64,000 nt of DNA from an uncultured Clostridium sp. (GTDB lineage: Bacteria; Bacillota; Clostridia; TANB77; CAG-508): assembly GCA_900556975.1 (NCBI GenBank), contig USQZ01000001.1, positions 15,036-79,035 of the forward strand, read 5' to 3'. Under the pieces are notes generated by a model, which made no database searches, was not told the DNA's origin, and was given only the letters and a program-made list of their open reading frames with translations. The position numbers and the translations under genes are program-made. This document shows, piece by piece, positions 26,725 through 36,005 of this stretch. Within the stretch, counting starts at the first letter, position 1. Each line of letters starts with the position of its first letter.

Positions 26725-26907
26725 TTACCGCTCAAACATATCAAAATATTCCCTGAAGGTTAACCCATCAGCATTATTTTCAATAACATATTCTCCCATT
26801 CGTTCGAAAACACTTAAAAAATATTTCCGTTGTTGGGTTGATTTTAGTTTCAAAAGTTCGCTTTTTAGTTCATCTCCATAAGTCATTTCCCAGTAGCTGT
26901 ATGACAT
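26725..26907 (-). CDS. Small protein of unknown function, codon-atypical stand-alone gene 1
   Basis: A 60-residue acidic helical protein starting MSYSYWEMTYGDEL, with GAGGAGG eight bases before its ATG. It has its own SigA promoter (26966-26994) and terminator. Unlike surrounding genes it uses CGG for arginine twice: codon 27 (CAA-CGG-AAA) and the codon just before the stop. A +1 shift at the first would stop within five codons, so it must be read straight. It resembles the genes at 29270, 32595 and 39854 in being a self-contained cassette. I know no homologue. Confidence 0.65.
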   Translation of the reverse strand: MSYSYWEMTYGDELKSELLKLKSTQQRKYFLSVFERMGEYVIENNADGLTFREYFDMFER

Positions 26908-26965
26908 GTGTGTGCCTCCTCTCATATAAAGACATATGAAAATTGATAAGTGTTTTGATAGCTGT

Positions 26966-26994
26966 ATTATAATAGCATTTTCTTAAATAATCAA
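26966..26994 (-). promoter_or_regulatory. SigA promoter of the 26725 gene
   Basis: On the minus strand TTGATT (26994-26989) and TATAAT (26971-26966) with a 17-base spacer. Confidence 0.75.
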
Positions 26995-27090
26995 GATAAT
27001 TTAAAAAAATAAAATTGTAACATTGAGTTGTTTAGCAATAAGTGATATATTAAATAAAACAAAATTTTGCAAATAATAGGAGATAAAAAA

Positions 27091-29136
27091 TTGGATTTAA
27101 ATAAAAATGTACAGTTTATAAAGGGTGTAGGAGAGGCGAGAGCTAAGCTTTTGAATCGCCTTGGAATTTATGAATTAAAAGATTTAATTACGTATTATCC
27201 TAGAACATATGAAGATAGAAGTATTCCTAAAAAAATTGAAGAACTTGTTGATGGTGAGGAAGCTTTAATTGAAGTAATGCCTGTTACAAGAGTAAGTGAA
27301 GTTAGAATTAGAAGAAATATGACGATATTAAAAATGAATGCAAGAGATGATACAGGTGTGTGTCAAATGACATGGTTTAATCAGTCATATTTAAAAGGTA
27401 TGTTTAAACCTGGTGAATATTATAAATTTTATGGAAAAGTTTCTAAAAAGGGGAATAAAGTTGAAATGAATTCGCCTGTTTATGATAAGGCTGAAGATAC
27501 TAAAAATACAGGCAGAATAATACCAATTTATCCAACAACATTTAAGCTTTCACAAACAACACTTAGAAAAATTATTGAAAATGGTTTGAGTGAAATGAAT
27601 GGAAAGATTGATGAGAGTTTACCTGAATATTTAATAGATGAGTATAAATTACTAGATTTAAATACTGCTGTTAAGCAAATCCATTTTCCAGATAGTTTTG
27701 ATGATTTTAATTTAGCAAGAAAAAGATTAGTTTTTGAGGAATTATTGTCAATGCAACTTGCATTGCTTGCTTTGAAAAATCAGTATTCTAAGGATGTTAA
27801 AGGAATTGCTTTTGATAAAGATGCTAAGATGTCAGACGTTATTAATAAATTACCGTTTTCTTTAACTAAGGCTCAGCTTAGAGTTTTAGAAGAAATTGAC
27901 TCAGATATGGAACGAGAAAAGCCAATGAATAGATTGCTTCAAGGGGATGTTGGTTCAGGTAAAACCGTTGTAGCATTAATTGCTGCATATAAGTGTGTTA
28001 AAAGTGGATATCAAGCTGCCATAATGGCGCCAACTGCGATTTTAGCTAGTCAGCATTTGGAGAGTTTTTCAGAAATTTTAAAAGATACTGGCATTCGATG
28101 TGAGTTGCTTATTAGTGGAATTACAAAAAAGAAAAAAGAGGATATTTTAAAAAGGCTAGAAGCGGGTGAAATAGATATTTTACTTGGTACACATGCATTA
28201 TTAGAAGAGAATGTTGTGTTTAAAAATTTAGGATTAGTTGTTACAGATGAGCAACATAGATTTGGTGTAAGACAGAGAAGTATAATTACACAAAAAGGTG
28301 ATAATCCAGATGTTTTAGTTATGACTGCAACTCCAATTCCAAGGACTTTGGCGTTGATTTTGTATGGCGATTTGGATATCTCAATTATTGATGAGTTGCC
28401 TCCTAATAGAAAGAAAATTGAAACATATGCTGTTACTAAAGGAATGGATCAGAGAGTTAATAATTTCTTAAAGCAACAGATTGATCAAGGAAGGCAGGCA
28501 TATATTGTTTGTCCTCTTGTAGAAGAAAATGAAGAAATTAATGCAAAATCTGTTATGGAACTTGCGGAACATTATAAAAATGAAGTTTTTTCAGATTATA
28601 GAGTAGAGTATTTGCATGGAAAAATGAAGCCAAAAGAGAAAGATGCAATAATGGAAGAATTTAAAAATGGGAATATTGATATTCTAATTTCTACTACTGT
28701 TATTGAGGTCGGTGTTAATGTCCCTAATAGTAATATTATGGTTGTTGAAAATGCTGAGAGGTTTGGCTTGGCTCAGCTTCACCAATTGAGAGGAAGAGTT
28801 GGAAGAGGTGAGTATCAATCATATTGTATACTAAAATATAATGGAAATTCGCAAGTAATAAGAGAGCGTATGAAGGTTATGACTTCAACTAATGATGGAT
28901 TTGTTATTTCAGAAAAAGATTTGGAACTTCGTGGTACTGGTGAGTTCTTTGGAACAAAGCAACATGGTTTACCTGAATTTAAAATTGCAAATTTATTTGA
29001 AGATATTGGAATACTAAAGGCTGTTCAAGCGATTGCAATTAAAATTATTAATGATGATCCAAAGCTGGAAAAAGATAAAAATAAATTACTTAAAAAGGTA
29101 GTTGATGAAAAATTTGGTAGTAGAATAGAAATATAG
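27091..29136 (+). CDS. recG: ATP-dependent DNA helicase RecG
   Basis: A 681-residue helicase for fork reversal and Holliday junction processing. An N-terminal wedge OB domain (about 50-165) precedes helicase motifs: GDVGSGKTVVALIAAY (Walker A), DEQHRFGVRQR (Walker B, DExH), MTATPIPRTLAL (motif III), and LRGRVGRGEYQSYCIL (motif VI). TTG at 27091 is the start, because AGGAG lies eight bases upstream. An earlier in-frame TTG at 27067 has none. The gene runs alone. Confidence 0.96.
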   Translation: MDLNKNVQFIKGVGEARAKLLNRLGIYELKDLITYYPRTYEDRSIPKKIEELVDGEEALIEVMPVTRVSEVRIRRNMTILKMNARDDTGVCQMTWFNQSYLKGMFKPGEYYKFYGKVSKKGNKVEMNSPVYDKAEDTKNTGRIIPIYPTTFKLSQTTLRKIIENGLSEMNGKIDESLPEYLIDEYKLLDLNTAVKQIHFPDSFDDFNLARKRLVFEELLSMQLALLALKNQYSKDVKGIAFDKDAKMSDVINKLPFSLTKAQLRVLEEIDSDMEREKPMNRLLQGDVGSGKTVVALIAAYKCVKSGYQAAIMAPTAILASQHLESFSEILKDTGIRCELLISGITKKKKEDILKRLEAGEIDILLGTHALLEENVVFKNLGLVVTDEQHRFGVRQRSIITQKGDNPDVLVMTATPIPRTLALILYGDLDISIIDELPPNRKKIETYAVTKGMDQRVNNFLKQQIDQGRQAYIVCPLVEENEEINAKSVMELAEHYKNEVFSDYRVEYLHGKMKPKEKDAIMEEFKNGNIDILISTTVIEVGVNVPNSNIMVVENAERFGLAQLHQLRGRVGRGEYQSYCILKYNGNSQVIRERMKVMTSTNDGFVISEKDLELRGTGEFFGTKQHGLPEFKIANLFEDIGILKAVQAIAIKIINDDPKLEKDKNKLLKKVVDEKFGSRIEI

Positions 29137-29173
29137 ATTGTCGAAAATTGCGATGAAATCAATAATTGTAGAC

Positions 29174-29202
29174 TTGCAATACAAACAAAATGGTGGTATA
29201 AT
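29174..29202 (+). promoter_or_regulatory. SigA promoter of the 29270 gene
   Basis: TTGCAA (29174-29179) and TATAAT (29197-29202) with a 17-base spacer. Confidence 0.78.
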
Positions 29203-29269
29203 GTTATTGTTAACATAATAAATAAAGCAGCAGGCAGATGTGCCTAAGAGAAAGCATGAGGTAAAAGAT

Positions 29270-29941
29270 ATGCAGAAGGAAACAAGAAAATTAAGAGTAA
29301 CTTTTGACAGAGAACGTTTACATTCAGCCATTGTTTTATCTATGAGACGCCGGAGAATTCCAAAAGAGTTTGTAGGTTACGATATTATTCGTGGTACAGT
29401 TTTTGGAATGATTGATCATCCGGAGTATTCATTTGAAGAAGCTATAGCGAAGGCTGTTGATGTATGCAGACTTCCAGGTTCACCGGAGACAGTTGAAGAT
29501 GGAATCGAAGAAGCCTTTGAATGCGTTGACGTAGTGCTTCGCGAAAAGGATTTCTATAATCCGGAAACAAATGAGAGATATTCTGATGAGCAGCTGGTAG
29601 AAAAAGTCGTACAGGCAATGGTATATGACATTTATAAAGATTTCTGCTATACGCAGACAATGGCATATATCAAGAAACTTAAGTTGAAAGAAGAGCTCAG
29701 AACTGAAGTTATCAAGAACATGTTGTTCAAGAAATTGGTTGCTGATGATTCTACACAGCAGTGCATCTATGAGTATGCGTTTAAAAAATCTTTTGTTTGG
29801 TCAGCTAGCGAGCCGATTACAGATGAAGAGATTATGCAGAAAGTTGATGCAGTTCTTGGAAAGATTCCAGGAGGATTTACACCGTATGAATATGTCATGA
29901 AAATGGCAGATGAAATTTATGCGGAGAATGCAGCAGAGTAA
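29270..29941 (+). CDS. Unknown protein, codon-atypical stand-alone gene 2
   Basis: A 223-residue soluble protein starting MQKETRKLRVTFDRERL. GAGGT eight bases upstream chooses ATG 29270 over the GTG at 29240. No membrane segment or known motif is visible. Helical segments dominate. Codon choice differs from neighbouring genes: CAG, CTG, GCG, CCG and CGC are frequent, and CGG appears at 29351-29353 (CGC-CGG-AGA), read in the zero frame. It has its own promoter and a strong terminator. The first residues (RKLRV) resemble those of the 32595 gene (KKLRV). The gene is probably transferred from a lineage with ordinary CGG use. Confidence 0.7.
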   Translation: MQKETRKLRVTFDRERLHSAIVLSMRRRRIPKEFVGYDIIRGTVFGMIDHPEYSFEEAIAKAVDVCRLPGSPETVEDGIEEAFECVDVVLREKDFYNPETNERYSDEQLVEKVVQAMVYDIYKDFCYTQTMAYIKKLKLKEELRTEVIKNMLFKKLVADDSTQQCIYEYAFKKSFVWSASEPITDEEIMQKVDAVLGKIPGGFTPYEYVMKMADEIYAENAAE

Positions 29942-29961
29942 AAGTTACATAGTTTTCTGGG

Positions 29962-29995
29962 AAGCGCCTATCACTATTGTGGTAGGTGCTTTTCT
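29962..29995 (+). terminator. Intrinsic terminator of the 29270 gene
   Basis: AAGCGCCTATCAC pairs with GTGGTAGGTGCTT around TATT, and TTCTT follows. Confidence 0.88.
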
Positions 29996-30175
29996 TAATT
30001 TTAACGATAACCCTACAGTTATATTTGGCGATAATTATGGTTTAATAATAGGAAAATTTTCTGAACTTTTTCATTATATAAAAATAACAATGTTATATGC
30101 GAGATTTAAAATGCTATGTATTGTGTTAGTATTTTCTACAATATTTTGCAAAGTGACTAGGTATTTGTTTGGTCA

Positions 30176-30204
30176 TTGACTTTTGAATATGAAATAGGTA
30201 TAAT
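30176..30204 (+). promoter_or_regulatory. SigA promoter of the 30239 small gene
   Basis: TTGACT (30176-30181) and TATAAT (30199-30204) with a 17-base spacer. Confidence 0.78.
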
Positions 30205-30238
30205 GCTAATGTAATTTAAGTAAAAAAGGATGTAGAAA

Positions 30239-30427
30239 ATGGATTTATTTTTAAGAATGTTAGGTGCAGTATTTGTTTTAATAGGAATAATTTTAATATA
30301 TGATGCAAGACCAATTACTAAAAAGTTTTTTAGCTTTGGAGATCAAAATGAAGGCGCACTTGGGCTTAAGATGTTCGGATTTATTTTTACTGTTATAGGA
30401 GGAGTTCTATTATTATTTTATTTGTAA
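30239..30427 (+). CDS. Small two-helix membrane protein
   Basis: A 62-residue protein with membrane helices at about 4-22 (FLRMLGAVFVLIGIILIY) and 43-61 (MFGFIFTVIGGVLLLFYL), joined by a short polar loop. AAAGGATG lies upstream of the ATG, and there is a strong promoter and a terminator on either side, so it is a real small gene. Codon use is host-like. The function is unknown. Confidence 0.75.
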   Translation: MDLFLRMLGAVFVLIGIILIYDARPITKKFFSFGDQNEGALGLKMFGFIFTVIGGVLLLFYL

Positions 30428-30453
30428 TAATAGATTAATATATTAACTATAAT

Positions 30454-30486
30454 AAAAGGACAGGAAAAATATTTCTTGTTCTTTTT
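30454..30486 (+). terminator. Intrinsic terminator after the small membrane protein
   Basis: AAAAGGACAGGAAA pairs with TTTCTTGTTCTTTT (G-U pairs included), and T residues follow. Confidence 0.65.
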
Positions 30487-30547
30487 ATCATTTATATAGA
30501 AAGAATATAAGACTTTATAAAAAAAGGTTATGGAAGGAGAAATGTTT

Positions 30548-32191
30548 ATGAGAATTACTTATGAGGAAAAGGTTTTTGAATCAAATAAACCAGTAAAGGT
30601 TAATGAGATTTTAAAAAATGATATTAATGACAAGCATATTGCTTGTATTGTAAATAATCAGGTTCATGCTCTTGATTATGAAATAAGAGAAGATGCAGAG
30701 GTTAGTTTGCTAGATCCTAGTACAAAAGAAGGAAGAAGTGTATATATTAGAGGAATTATGTATATAATGGGTAAAGCTTTTCATGATATTTACCAAACTG
30801 CATGGCTTACAGTTAATTATCAATTACACAATTCAATGTTTTGTCAATTAGATAATATGGAATTAACTGAAGAGATGATACAAAAAGTTAAAAAGAGAAT
30901 GCAAGAAATTATTGATGCAAAATTGCCAATTACAAAAACAGTTATGACAATGGATGAGGCTAAGGCTTTTTATGCTCATAGCAAAAATGCTAATGGAAGA
31001 TTCCAGGTAAATACTCATACTAAAGAAATTTCATTATATTTTTGCGAAGATTATTATAATTATTTATATGGACCAATGCCGTTACATACAGGTATGACGC
31101 CATATTTTGATATTGAATTATATAAAGATGGATATTTAGTTCGTTATCCAGATAAAAAGAAACCTTATGAAATGGGTGAGTATGTTGAAACTAAAAAATT
31201 ACTTGCTACATTTGATGAATATGAAGATATTTATAGATTATTAAATGTTCATACTGTTCATAAATTAAATCAAAAAGTTGAAGATGGTACAATAAATGAC
31301 TTTATCTTACTTTCTGAAGCTTTGCATGAGAAGAAAATATCAATATTAGCAGATAAAATTTGTAGAAGAAAAAATGTAAAAATGGTTTTAATTGCTGGTC
31401 CTTCTTCTTCAGGAAAAACAACGTTTGCTAGAAAATTATCTTTAGCATTAAGATTAAATGGATTAAAGCCAGTTACAATTTCTGTTGATAATTATTTTGT
31501 TGAAAGACAAGATACTCCTAGGGATGAATTTGGAAATTATGATTTTGAATGTATTGAGGCTATTGATCTTGATTTGTTTAATGATCATTTAGTTAAGTTG
31601 TTAAATGGTGAAACTGTTGAAGTTCCTAAGTTTGATTTTAAAGTAGGAACTAAGAGATATGATGGAACTACAATGTCACTTGGTAAAAATGATATTTTAG
31701 TAATTGAAGGTATTCATTGTTTAAACGATAGGTTAACAAAAGCTATTCCAAAGGATGAAAAAGTTAAGATTTATATCAGCGATTTAACTGTTTTAAATAT
31801 TGATTATTTCAACAGAATTTCTACTACAGATACACGTTTGATTAGAAGAATTGTTAGAGATTATAAATTTCGAGGATATGATGCTTTAAATACTTTGAAG
31901 AGTTGGTATTCTGTAAATAGAGGTGAGGAGAAGAATATTTATCCATATCAAGAAGAAGCGGATTATATGTTTAATTCTTCACTTATTTATGAACTTGCTG
32001 TTCAGAAAAAATATGCAATTCCTTTATTAAAAGAAATTGATAGAAGTCATAAGGAATATGGGGAAGCTCAAAGATTAATTGAATTTTTGGAGTATTTTGA
32101 TGATATTCCAGATGATGATATTCCAAATACTTCACTATTAAGAGAGTTTATTGGTGGCAGTATTTATCATAAGGAGACGAAAAAGAAATAA
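30548..32191 (+). CDS. TGS-domain nucleoside (uridine) kinase-like protein
   Basis: The protein has about 547 residues. It begins with a TGS/ubiquitin-like segment (about 1-60) and a threonyl-tRNA-synthetase second-additional-like domain (about 60-200). It ends in a phosphoribulokinase/uridine kinase domain (about 275-490) with P-loop AGPSSSGKTTFARKL and DNYFVERQDTPRDEFG. This architecture is common in Firmicutes and is usually named nucleoside or uridine kinase. The ATG at 30548 suits the GGAAGGAG spacing better than two in-frame ATGs just upstream. It overlaps the next gene by one base (TAATG). Confidence 0.85.
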   Translation: MRITYEEKVFESNKPVKVNEILKNDINDKHIACIVNNQVHALDYEIREDAEVSLLDPSTKEGRSVYIRGIMYIMGKAFHDIYQTAWLTVNYQLHNSMFCQLDNMELTEEMIQKVKKRMQEIIDAKLPITKTVMTMDEAKAFYAHSKNANGRFQVNTHTKEISLYFCEDYYNYLYGPMPLHTGMTPYFDIELYKDGYLVRYPDKKKPYEMGEYVETKKLLATFDEYEDIYRLLNVHTVHKLNQKVEDGTINDFILLSEALHEKKISILADKICRRKNVKMVLIAGPSSSGKTTFARKLSLALRLNGLKPVTISVDNYFVERQDTPRDEFGNYDFECIEAIDLDLFNDHLVKLLNGETVEVPKFDFKVGTKRYDGTTMSLGKNDILVIEGIHCLNDRLTKAIPKDEKVKIYISDLTVLNIDYFNRISTTDTRLIRRIVRDYKFRGYDALNTLKSWYSVNRGEEKNIYPYQEEADYMFNSSLIYELAVQKKYAIPLLKEIDRSHKEYGEAQRLIEFLEYFDDIPDDDIPNTSLLREFIGGSIYHKETKKK

Positions 32192-32496
32192 TGGCTAATT
32201 TTGTTGTTATAGATGAAGAATTTATTTGTGAAAATTGTGGATTTCATGTTCCTAAATTAGGGTATTCTTGTAGAAATCACTGTCCTAAATGTTTACACTC
32301 AAAACATGTTGATATTAATCCTGGAGATAGAGAAGAGACTTGCCATGGGGATTTAGAGCCTGTTGGTTTGGAGATTGGAAAAAAAGGATATGTGATAGTG
32401 TTTAGATGTAAGAAATGTGGAGCAATAAGAAAAAACAAGGCAGCAGATGATGATGATATGAATTTACTTATAGAATTGAGTACAAAACAATATTAA
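32191..32496 (+). CDS. RNHCP domain protein
   Basis: A 101-residue zinc-ribbon protein with the RNHCP signature (CENCGFHVPKLGYSCRNHCPKC) and a further CxxC (CKKCG) near residues 71-75. The family is small, probably nucleic-acid binding and of unknown role. Its start overlaps the kinase stop, so the two are translationally coupled. Confidence 0.85.
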   Translation: MANFVVIDEEFICENCGFHVPKLGYSCRNHCPKCLHSKHVDINPGDREETCHGDLEPVGLEIGKKGYVIVFRCKKCGAIRKNKAADDDDMNLLIELSTKQY

Positions 32497-32533
32497 TGTA
32501 AATACTATATTTTGGTAAAAAACACGAAAAGTA

Positions 32534-32562
32534 TTGAAAAATCATGAAAAAGATGATAGAAT
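32534..32562 (+). promoter_or_regulatory. SigA promoter of the 32595 gene
   Basis: TTGAAA (32534-32539) and TAGAAT (32557-32562) with a 17-base spacer. Confidence 0.72.
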
Positions 32563-32594
32563 AATTGTTACACAAAATATAGGAGGTGCTTTTT

Positions 32595-33098
32595 ATGAAA
32601 AGAGAACGGAAGAAACTGAGGGTGCAACTTGCTGATGAAGATATGATTCTGTTAAAAGTGCCGGATAAAGGTATTGTTGAATGGAAAATTCTTCAGGTTT
32701 CAAAGGATTTTGTTGAGTTTGAGTATGCTCTTGATGATGTAATCTTTCGTCCCGGTGAATGGAACGAATGCAGACGCGAGCATATAAGACACTATGTTCT
32801 GGATCCAAAGAAGCAGAAAATCTGGCGTGCAACTGTTGCTTATACAAGTGCATTGATTGATTTGAAAGCTAAGAGACCGTTTGTATTTTGCACACATGGT
32901 AAGTTGATGCCGGTTAAATTGTCATCAGCTGAACTTGGTGATTATATGTGCTGTGGAGATCCTTCCAAAGATATAGAGCCAAGATTTTATCAGTTGAGAG
33001 GATTTAACTTTAACCGGTTACCAATGCAGAATGTTCGACCAATCGGATTTTTCGCAGAAAGCGGTAAAACCTACGAGCTCAAGGTAGTTGAGCTGTAA
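32595..33098 (+). CDS. Unknown protein, codon-atypical stand-alone gene 3
   Basis: A 167-residue protein starting MKRERKKLRVQLADEDM. AGGAGG nine bases upstream fixes ATG 32595. It looks beta-rich (VEFEYALDDVIFRPGEW, RPFVFCTHGKLMPVKL). CGG occurs at 32607-32609 (GAA-CGG-AAG) and 33015-33017 (AAC-CGG-TTA). A +1 shift at the first would hit a stop three codons later, so standard reading is required. CGC, CTG, CAG and CCG codons are richer than in flanking genes. It has its own promoter and a strong terminator. Function unknown, probably acquired. Confidence 0.7.
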   Translation: MKRERKKLRVQLADEDMILLKVPDKGIVEWKILQVSKDFVEFEYALDDVIFRPGEWNECRREHIRHYVLDPKKQKIWRATVAYTSALIDLKAKRPFVFCTHGKLMPVKLSSAELGDYMCCGDPSKDIEPRFYQLRGFNFNRLPMQNVRPIGFFAESGKTYELKVVEL

Positions 33099-33117
33099 CA
33101 ATGTGTAATAACAAAAA

Positions 33118-33150
33118 GCGGATGCGGTATATTTACCGCACCGTTTTTTG
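33118..33150 (+). terminator. Intrinsic terminator of the 32595 gene
   Basis: CGG-ATGCGGTA pairs with TACCGCA-CCG around TATT, and a six-base T run follows. Confidence 0.88.
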
Positions 33151-33216
33151 TAAGATAAGATATTTGAAAAAGTAGAGTATAGAAATTTGATTAAAAAATT
33201 GTATTTAAACATAGAG

Positions 33217-33272
33217 ATAGAAAAACAAGTTACTTTAAAATATTTTGTTTTTAAAGTAACTTGTTTTTCTAT
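33217..33272. terminator. Perfect 24-base-pair hairpin at the end of the U32 peptidase gene
   Basis: Bases 33217-33240 are the exact reverse complement of 33249-33272, with an eight-base loop. The A- and T-rich arms allow termination on both strands. The right arm includes the stop codon of the minus-strand U32 gene. Confidence 0.85.
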
Positions 33273-35686
33273 ATTTCTCTATTTAAATTTGCATTTGTGT
33301 ATTGATTTCCTTTTAATTTTTCACCTTTAGTAACTGTGTCGACTATTTGTTGTATTTCGGAAATATTTTCTTCCAAAATATCTATTCGAAGAGAAGTAAT
33401 ATTTTTAAAGTCATTTGGTGCAATTGATGTGATTTTTGAATTGTATAATGTAGATACAGTTTGTATGTTGTCTGGTTCGATTGGAAATTTTAAATTTAAT
33501 CTATCTTTTAAATAATAGTTGTTATCTGTGTTACATCTCATTTTACATTCTGGATAGCATCTATTGCTTTTTCCAAGTGGACAGTAATTCATATTCATTA
33601 ACGGTGTTCTACCATAGCAAATTAATTCTTGATTTGATATTTCTAAAAATTTATCTATGGTGCTTTTATCTAGTTCTGGTGAAATTGTGAATTTATTTAT
33701 TCCTAGTTTATCAAGTTCAGCTAATGTGCGTTGATTAAAAATGTTAAATGTGTAGTTTGCAATAAATTCAAAATTTTCTGTATTGAAATCTTTTAAAAAC
33801 TTGAAGTTTGATATATTGGAAAGAATGAATCCTTTGATATTGTAAGTATTGATAGTTTTTTCTATATTGGCTGCAAGTAGATTTCTATAGTTAGATTTTA
33901 TTATAGTAGGTAAATAAATATATAGATTAAATTTATTACTTAGGCCATTTATTACTTGTTCATATTTCTTTTGAGTAAAGAATTTTAACGGGATATATAT
34001 GTTATTTATTCCTTGTAAGCTTGTATAATCTTCGTTTAAATTGATTTTATTTAATAGTAAAGATATTGTTTTTCCTTGATTTGTTTTATTATAGTAGTTC
34101 ATATTTTCAAATTCTTTATCTGTTGCTCTTTGAATTTTACTTTTTGCAAAGTCTTCAACTAGTGTAAGGGCAGTTCTTCTAAGTTCATTTAATGCTTTTA
34201 TGTTTGGTAAGAATGTGTTTTCGTCTAATTTTATTTTAATATTTTTAAAGTAATAAGGTGTGTTATTTGTTTTTGTAATTTGTGATATTACTTTTTCTTT
34301 TTCTAGAGGATGTTTTATTGAGTCTGTTGGAATTGCATCAATTTCACAATAGATATTTAACTTCCTATATATTTCTAAATCACAAGCAGAACTTACATGT
34401 ATTGAAATTGGTGAGTTTTTAACAATTTTTATTTCACAGTTAAGAGGTATTTTTTTAGTTTGAATGTCGTTTTCAAAAGAAGAGTAGGCAAGTGATGTTA
34501 GCGGTTTTGATGACATTTTATATATTTTATCTCCAACTTTAATATTTCCTTTCATTCTACCAATGGTTACAAAATCGTTTGGATTAGCTGTTTTTATGTT
34601 AGTATTTTTAGTCATTAATTCGGAAATTGTGTATGTTCCATTTTCTTTTTCTAAGGCAATTGTATCTCCAATTTCAACTGGTTCGTTTAAGTTAAGTGTG
34701 ATTAAACCTTTTGACGGATTATATTTGGCAACATGACCTAAAAATAATCCCATATTATTAGGCTTTTCAGAGAATATCAAATCTTTATTTGCATGAGGAT
34801 TTAGATGTCCTGATGAGAAGTTACCTCTATTAAATACTTGCATTAAATCTTTTCTGTCTTGTTCATCTATTTTGTATGGTTTATTTGATTTAGCTAAATT
34901 GATATATTTTCTATAAATTCTTGTAACTGTTGCAACGTATTCAGGTGATTTCATTCTTCCTTCAACTTTTAATGATTTTACGCCACAATTTATTAGTCTT
35001 GGTAGGTAGTCTAGTGAGCATAAATCTCTAGGACTTAATAAGTAGCCCTTATCCAAAGTTGTTTTTCCATTTTCTATAAGTTCGTATGGAAGTCTACAAC
35101 TCTGTGCACATTTGCCACGGTTTCCTGAACGTCCACCAATCATACTAGAAAATAAACATTGACCAGAATATGAAATACAAAGAGCACCATGAATAAAACA
35201 TTCTATTTCAATGTTTGAATTTTCACAAATATATTCAATTTCTTCAATTGATAATTCACGGGATAGAACAACTCTTGAAAAACCAAGTTCTTGTAATTCT
35301 AAAACTCCTTGAAGATTATGTACAGACATTTGTGTGCTAGCATGAATAGGTAGGTCTGGAAAGTTTTTGATAAGCATTTTTGCGAGACCTAAATCTTGAA
35401 CTATTATTGCATCTATTCCAGATTCATATGCTTTTTTTGCAACATTAAACGCTGATTCTAGTTCATCATCTTTTATTAATATATTTAGTGTTAAATTTGT
35501 TTTAACACCTCTAATTTTACAATATTCGATAGCTTTTGCGAGTTCATCATCATCAAAATTATTTGCATATGCACGAGCACTGAATAGGTTTGCTCCAAAA
35601 TATATGCAGTTTGCTCCGTTTTGTACAGCAGCTTTAAGACATTCAAAATCACCGGCTGGTGACAAAAGTTCTATTTCTGACTCCAT
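33269..35686 (-). CDS. U32 family peptidase with DUF3656-type insertion
   Basis: An 805-residue protein. The N-terminal TIM-barrel U32 domain (about 1-400) begins LLSPAGDFECLKAAVQNGANCIYFG and contains the cysteine cluster segments IECFIHGALCISYSGQCLFSSMIGGRSGNRGKCAQSCRLPYE-type (positions about 165-205), expected to bind an iron-sulfur cluster. A middle beta domain (about 375-480) and a C-terminal barrel-like half follow, with MNYCPLGKSNRCYPECKM. Members are tied to collagen peptide degradation or RNA hydroxylation. The exact substrate is unknown. AGAGGA lies before the ATG. Confidence 0.88.
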   Translation of the reverse strand: MESEIELLSPAGDFECLKAAVQNGANCIYFGANLFSARAYANNFDDDELAKAIEYCKIRGVKTNLTLNILIKDDELESAFNVAKKAYESGIDAIIVQDLGLAKMLIKNFPDLPIHASTQMSVHNLQGVLELQELGFSRVVLSRELSIEEIEYICENSNIEIECFIHGALCISYSGQCLFSSMIGGRSGNRGKCAQSCRLPYELIENGKTTLDKGYLLSPRDLCSLDYLPRLINCGVKSLKVEGRMKSPEYVATVTRIYRKYINLAKSNKPYKIDEQDRKDLMQVFNRGNFSSGHLNPHANKDLIFSEKPNNMGLFLGHVAKYNPSKGLITLNLNEPVEIGDTIALEKENGTYTISELMTKNTNIKTANPNDFVTIGRMKGNIKVGDKIYKMSSKPLTSLAYSSFENDIQTKKIPLNCEIKIVKNSPISIHVSSACDLEIYRKLNIYCEIDAIPTDSIKHPLEKEKVISQITKTNNTPYYFKNIKIKLDENTFLPNIKALNELRRTALTLVEDFAKSKIQRATDKEFENMNYYNKTNQGKTISLLLNKINLNEDYTSLQGINNIYIPLKFFTQKKYEQVINGLSNKFNLYIYLPTIIKSNYRNLLAANIEKTINTYNIKGFILSNISNFKFLKDFNTENFEFIANYTFNIFNQRTLAELDKLGINKFTISPELDKSTIDKFLEISNQELICYGRTPLMNMNYCPLGKSNRCYPECKMRCNTDNNYYLKDRLNLKFPIEPDNIQTVSTLYNSKITSIAPNDFKNITSLRIDILEENISEIQQIVDTVTKGEKLKGNQYTNANLNREI

Positions 35687-35741
35687 AATTTTTCCTCTTT
35701 TCTTTTTTTAGAACCAAAGCGGACATTAATAATGGTTGCAC

Positions 35742-35868
35742 TGATTATAACTTTTTAAGTCCGCGTTTTTGTTCATGTGCGAAATTTGCAAAGCAAATTT
35801 CTGTGTATAGTTAAATTTATATAATAGAAAGTTCTTCAATCTTTCCTATTATATAAAATTATTATATC
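35742..35868 (+). repeat. Dispersed repeat family B, best copy
   Basis: The order is TGATTATAAC, TTTTTGTTC, GCGAAATTTGCAAAGCAAATTTCTGTGTAT, GTTAAATTTATATAATAGAAAG and a closing AT-rich inverted repeat. A reverse-complement copy at 52.0-52.1 kb keeps all blocks. The 319-base gap 35687-36005 holds this repeat and the promoter of the next gene. Confidence 0.75.
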
Positions 35869-35933
35869 ATAAAAAAATTTTTAGTATAGAGAAGAAGAAT
35901 GGAAAATGTAACAAAAATAACATATTTATTTTA

Positions 35934-35962
35934 TTGACTAAAAAATACGTATAATATATACT
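35934..35962 (+). promoter_or_regulatory. SigA promoter of the dockerin protein gene
   Basis: TTGACT (35934-35939) and TATACT (35957-35962) with a 17-base spacer. Confidence 0.72.
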
Positions 35963-36005
35963 AATTTTGAATAAAAATGCCGTATTTTGCGGTGAGGAGG
36001 AACAA

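Noticed and set aside
29910..30179. 89-codon frame starting inside the 29270 gene
   Set aside because: It begins within a real gene and runs through that gene's terminator. It has no ribosome binding site, and a strong promoter for the next gene starts at its end.
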